Source of the DNA: Streptomyces albogriseolus
GTDB lineage: Bacteria > Actinomycetota > Actinomycetes > Streptomycetales > Streptomycetaceae
NCBI GenBank assembly: GCA_014650475.1
Contig: BMVA01000012.1
Span: 205,597-269,596 of the forward strand
Length of the DNA stretch: 64,000 bases
Direction of reading: 5' to 3'
Part shown: piece by piece, positions 61,385 to 64,000 of the stretch
How the letters are laid out: every line of letters starts with the position of its first letter
Position numbering within the stretch: the stretch's first letter is position 1
Notes under the pieces: model-generated
The model's input: the letters and a program-made list of their open reading frames with translations, nothing else
The model's database searches: none
What the model was told of the DNA's origin: nothing
Position numbers and translations under genes: made by a program

Positions 61385-62068
61385 TTGAACTTCCTCACCA
61401 TCGGTCACCGCGGAGTCATGGGCGTCGAGCCCGAGAACACCCTTCGGTCCTTCGTCGCCGCCCAGGAGGCCGGGCTCGACGTCATCGAACTGGATCTGCA
61501 TCTGAGCAAGGACGGCGCGCTCGTGGTGATGCACGACGCGCGCGTGGACCGCACCACGGACGGCACGGGCGCCATCGCCGACAAGACCCTCGACGAACTG
61601 CGCGCCCTGGACGCCGGGCGCGGCGAGCGCGTCCCCCTGTTCGTGGAGGTGCTGGACGCGGTCCGGACACCGCTGCAGGCGGAGATCAAGGACGTCCGGG
61701 CGGCCCGGGCGCTGGCCGAGGTGATGAACGACCGGGGGCTGGCGGACCGCGTGGAGGTCGCGTCGTTCCACGACGAGGCGATCGCCGAGATCGCCCGGCT
61801 GGTGCCCGGGGTGCGCACGGCGCTCGTGGCGGGACGCTACGGCACGGACGTGGTGGACCGGGCGGTGGCCGTCGGCGCCTCGCGGCTGTGCCTCAACATC
61901 CGCCGGATCACCCTGGAGGTCGTGGAGCACGCCCGCAAGGCGGACCTGTCGGTGTTCGGCTGGGTGGTCAACACCCAGGACCATCTGCGGCTGGTGCGGG
62001 CGCTGGAGCTGGACGGGGCGACCACCGACTACCCGGAGATCAAACGCACCGGCCGCTTCACGGCGTGA
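61385..62068 (+). CDS. Glycerophosphodiester phosphodiesterase (GDPD)
   Basis: A 227-residue TIM-barrel phosphodiesterase: TIGHRGVMGVEPENTLRSF (HRG...PENT), VIELDLHLSKDGALVVMHD, and RTTDGTGAIADKTLDEL. It hydrolyses glycerophosphodiesters to an alcohol and glycerol-3-phosphate in the cytoplasm, feeding phosphate and glycerol recovery. The start is a rare TTG at 61385 (GGAAGCGAG upstream); no ATG or GTG start in frame preserves the conserved NFLTIGHRG beginning. Confidence 0.92.
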   Translation: MNFLTIGHRGVMGVEPENTLRSFVAAQEAGLDVIELDLHLSKDGALVVMHDARVDRTTDGTGAIADKTLDELRALDAGRGERVPLFVEVLDAVRTPLQAEIKDVRAARALAEVMNDRGLADRVEVASFHDEAIAEIARLVPGVRTALVAGRYGTDVVDRAVAVGASRLCLNIRRITLEVVEHARKADLSVFGWVVNTQDHLRLVRALELDGATTDYPEIKRTGRFTA

Positions 62069-62090
62069 GCGGCCGGACGCCGTACGCCGG

Positions 62091-62633
62091 TCAGACCAGC
62101 TCCTTGACCAGCAGCTCGAACGCCAGGTCGTCGCGCTGCGGGATGCCGAAGCGCTCGTCGCCGTACGGGAACGGAGTGGTCCGTCCCGTACGGCGGTAGC
62201 CGCGCCGCTCGTACCAGGCGATCAGGTCCTCGCGCACGGTGATCACCGTCATGTGCATCTCGGTTACGCCCCAGCTCTCACGGGCCTGCCGCTCCGCCTC
62301 CGCGATGACCGCCCGGCCGAGCCCCGCGCCCTGGAGGGCGGGGCTGACCGCGAACATCCCGAAGTAGGCGTGGTCACCGCGGTGCTCGAGCTGGCAGCAG
62401 GCCACGATCCGGCCCTCGCGCTCCACGGTGAGCAGCCGGCTGTCCGGCGCCTTGACGACCTCCAGCACGCCCTCGGGGTCGGTCCGCTGCCCCTGCAGGA
62501 TGTCCGCCTCGGTGGTCCACCCCGCGCGGCTGGACTCCCCCCGGTAGGCCGACTCGATCAGCTCGACGAGGGCGTCCACGTCGGCGTCGGTGGCATCACG
62601 GAAGGTCAGTGCGGCGTCGGCGGCGGTTCCCAT
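62091..62633 (-). CDS. GNAT-family N-acetyltransferase
   Basis: A 180-residue acetyltransferase: FRDATDADVDALVELIESAY, and the acetyl-CoA motif MFAVSPALQGAGLGRAVIAE with WYERRGYRRTGR. Target amine unknown. ATG 62633 has GAGGAA eight bases upstream. Convergent with the GDPD gene, 22 bases apart. Confidence 0.92.
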   Translation of the reverse strand: MGTAADAALTFRDATDADVDALVELIESAYRGESSRAGWTTEADILQGQRTDPEGVLEVVKAPDSRLLTVEREGRIVACCQLEHRGDHAYFGMFAVSPALQGAGLGRAVIAEAERQARESWGVTEMHMTVITVREDLIAWYERRGYRRTGRTTPFPYGDERFGIPQRDDLAFELLVKELV

Positions 62634-62769
62634 GGAGCGGTTCCTCGATTCGTGCGTGTGTCGTACGACGTGGCCGGGACGGGCCGAGGTTAACGCGCCG
62701 CTCCCGGCCCCCGAAGGGGCGGTCCACCCTCCGGACGGCGGGTCGGCGGCGGCGTCCGGCCACTCCCCC

Positions 62770-62782
62770 TAGGCTCGGCCGC
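62770..62782 (+). promoter_or_regulatory. -10 element for leaderless VOC gene
   Basis: TAGGCT at 62770-62775 and a seven-base gap before ATG 62783, with no ribosome site. A typical leaderless arrangement; no -35 was obvious. Confidence 0.5.
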
Positions 62783-63181
62783 ATGGTGCATGTACTCAGC
62801 AGCCGTGTCCTGCTCCGCCCCTCCGACCCCGAGCGCTCCCGCGACTTCTACGGCCGCCGCCTCGGCCTCGCCGTCCACCGGGAGTTCGGCACCGGCCCGG
62901 AGCGCGGCACCGTGTACTTCCTCGGCGGCGGCTTCCTGGAGCTCTCGGGCCGCGCGGACGCGGCGCCGGCGGGCTCGCCCGACGTGCGGCTGTGGCTCCA
63001 GGTGGAGGACGCGGAGGCGGCGCGGGAGGAACTGACCGCACGGGGCGTGGAGATCGTCCGCCCTCCGGTGAAGGAGCCGTGGGGTCTGATCGAGATGTGG
63101 ATCGAGGACCCGGACGGGACACCGATCGTCCTGGTCGAGATCCCGGCGGAGCACCCCCTGCGGTACCGGCCGGGGATCTGA
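62783..63181 (+). CDS. VOC (glyoxalase/bleomycin-resistance fold) protein
   Basis: A 132-residue vicinal-oxygen-chelate protein: RVLLRPSDPERSRDFYGRRL, VYFLGGGFLELSG, and PWGLIEMWIEDPDGTPIVLV with the metal-ligand glutamate-like positions. The fold covers glyoxalases, dioxygenases and antibiotic-binding proteins; no specific substrate can be read. Leaderless at ATG 62783. Confidence 0.9.
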   Translation: MVHVLSSRVLLRPSDPERSRDFYGRRLGLAVHREFGTGPERGTVYFLGGGFLELSGRADAAPAGSPDVRLWLQVEDAEAAREELTARGVEIVRPPVKEPWGLIEMWIEDPDGTPIVLVEIPAEHPLRYRPGI

Positions 63182-63213
63182 ATCATCCTCCCCCACCCCG
63201 GAACGGTCACCGG

Positions 63214-63801
63214 CTACACCCGCACCGCGCTCAGCCGTCCCTCCAACTGCGCGAGCAGCCCACCGAGCAGACCGGCCAGGTCACCGAGTTCGGCCGGGCC
63301 GAGCCCGGACAGCACCGCGTTCTCGTAGGCGAGCTGCGACGGCAGGATGCCGTCCACCGCCTCACGCCCCGCGTCGGTGAGACGCACGTGCGCCACCCTC
63401 CGGTCCCGGGTGTCGCCCCGGCGCTCGACCAGCCCCCGCTCCGTGAGCTGCTTCAGCCGTTTGGTGACGGCGGCGCCCGAGGAGAACGTCTCGCGGGCCA
63501 GCTCGCTGGGCGTCAGCTCGTGCCCCGTGCGGCGCAGCGCGCCGAGCAGGTCGAACTCCGGGCGGGTGAGCCCGGCCCGCCGCAGCGGGGCGTCCTCGGC
63601 CTGCTGGAAGAGCGCCGCGCAGCGGTTGATGCGGCCGATGATCTCCATGGGGCCGGTGTCGAGGTCGGGGTGGACCGCCCGCCACTGCCGGACGACCTCG
63701 GCGACGGTGTCGCGCCCAGGGGCGGACGTGTCCGCGGTGCTCGAGGTGTCCGGCGTGCCGGTGACACCGTCGCCGGCCGATGGCCCTTGGGTCGCCGTCA
63801 T
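63214..63801 (-). CDS. MarR-family transcriptional regulator
   Basis: A 195-residue winged-helix regulator with a Thr/Ser-rich N-terminal tail. The DNA-binding part runs LTRPEFDLLGALRRTGHELT, SELARETFSSGAAVTKRLKQ and VERRGDTRDRRVAHVRLTDA. MarR proteins usually repress efflux or catabolic genes until a small ligand binds. Its ATG overlaps the stop of the upstream gene (ATGA at 63801-63798), so it is translationally coupled to it. Confidence 0.93.
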   Translation of the reverse strand: MTATQGPSAGDGVTGTPDTSSTADTSAPGRDTVAEVVRQWRAVHPDLDTGPMEIIGRINRCAALFQQAEDAPLRRAGLTRPEFDLLGALRRTGHELTPSELARETFSSGAAVTKRLKQLTERGLVERRGDTRDRRVAHVRLTDAGREAVDGILPSQLAYENAVLSGLGPAELGDLAGLLGGLLAQLEGRLSAVRV

Positions 63802-64000
63802 GGCGATGTGTCCTCCGTGTGCGTCTGCGTGCTGGTGGTGCCGGGGTCCGGGAGGAGACCCTGGCGTCGTACCGTCGCCGCGAGCGTACGGTGTGCCGCC
63901 TGCTCGGCGAGCACCACCCGTTCCTGGGGCAGCGCGCGCTGCCACCATTCTCCGGCCGCGGCGTCGGCCGTCGCGCGCAGGTCGACGACGGCGGCGGCGA
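63798..64000 (-). CDS. 3' end of an uncharacterised gene, cut by window edge
   Basis: The reverse strand is open in one frame from the window edge to a TGA at 63800-63798, giving a 67-residue C-terminal fragment (GEWWQRALPQERVVLAEQAA, then HRTLAATVRRQGLLPDPG). Third-position GC is high and the end overlaps the MarR start by four bases, both signs of a real gene. Too little is present to assign a family. Confidence 0.55.
   Translation of the reverse strand, partial: AAAVVDLRATADAAAGEWWQRALPQERVVLAEQAAHRTLAATVRRQGLLPDPGTTSTQTHTEDTSP

Noticed and set aside
1-64000. Prophage, insertion sequence, integrative element or tRNA attachment site
   Set aside because: No integrase, transposase, phage structural gene or tRNA was recognised and base composition is uniform.

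Overview
This window is high-GC chromosomal DNA of a Streptomyces or a very close relative. The signs are very strong third-position GC bias, many GTG starts, leaderless genes with TAGNNT-type -10 boxes, mycothiol- and F420-type enzymes, a Streptomyces-specific DUF set (DUF6643, DUF6332, DUF6421, DUF6986), a CebR-type cellulose operator and a TTA codon in a secreted-enzyme gene. About 58 genes are supported. I saw no rRNA, tRNA, CRISPR array, insertion sequence, integrase or phage genes. Most of the window is ordinary vertically inherited Streptomyces content in short operons.

Region by region. 0-9.2 kb: truncated TerD-family gene, DUF6643 protein, MOSC protein, two-helix membrane protein, a large beta-helix/AAA+ fusion, a polytopic membrane protein with a C-terminal lipase-like domain, and a DeoR regulator. 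9.2-18.6 kb: Cds1-like cysteine desulfhydrase/synthase, a small unknown, an anti-sigma-like ATPase, a secreted peptidoglycan amidase, a SHOCT protein, a PPOX flavin/F420 protein, a beta-hydroxyacid-type dehydrogenase, a ROK repressor and an RlmG/RsmC-type rRNA methyltransferase. 18.6-24.6 kb: GH15 glucosidase/trehalase, then a copper locus (secreted copper-responsive protein divergent from CopA, with CsoR-like operators between them) and a PAP2 phosphatase. 24.9-31.2 kb: Gfo/Idh/MocA plus DUF6807 (PmoA) operon, then a response regulator divergent from a tctCBA tripartite tricarboxylate transporter. 31.3-34.2 kb: secreted plant-polysaccharide enzymes (SGNH esterase-CBM2 and GH5 mannanase-Fn3-CBM2) behind a perfect CebR box.

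34.2-46.7 kb: class F sortase with a surface protein, MFS exporter, SDR, mycothiol-dependent isomerase-like protein, DUF6332, a two-component system, a TetR/nitroreductase-fold divergent pair with four operator copies, geranylgeranyl-reductase-like flavoprotein, M20 dipeptidase, and a TmrB-like ATPase fused to a Nudix domain. 46.7-52.9 kb: small secreted protein, a 0.5-kb intergenic repeat array, ROK glucokinase divergent from a LacI regulator, an unknown cytosolic protein, a DUF2975/XRE pair, and a DUF6986 lyase-like protein. 53.0-64.0 kb: etfBA, flavin reductase, thioredoxin-like protein, PlsC acyltransferase, transglutaminase-like protein, a DUF6421-SDR-threonine aldolase operon, GDPD, GNAT, VOC, and a MarR regulator coupled to a gene that runs off the edge.

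The most informative non-gene signals are regulatory: repeated palindromes at the TetR/nitroreductase, CopA, DUF2975/XRE, transglutaminase and LacI/ROK intergenic regions, and the pairing of a CebR box with a TTA codon at the cellulose-related esterase. I found no clear previously undescribed multi-gene system. The best candidates for new biology are the TmrB-Nudix fusion, the beta-helix/AAA+ fusion and the inverted tandem TetR operators.
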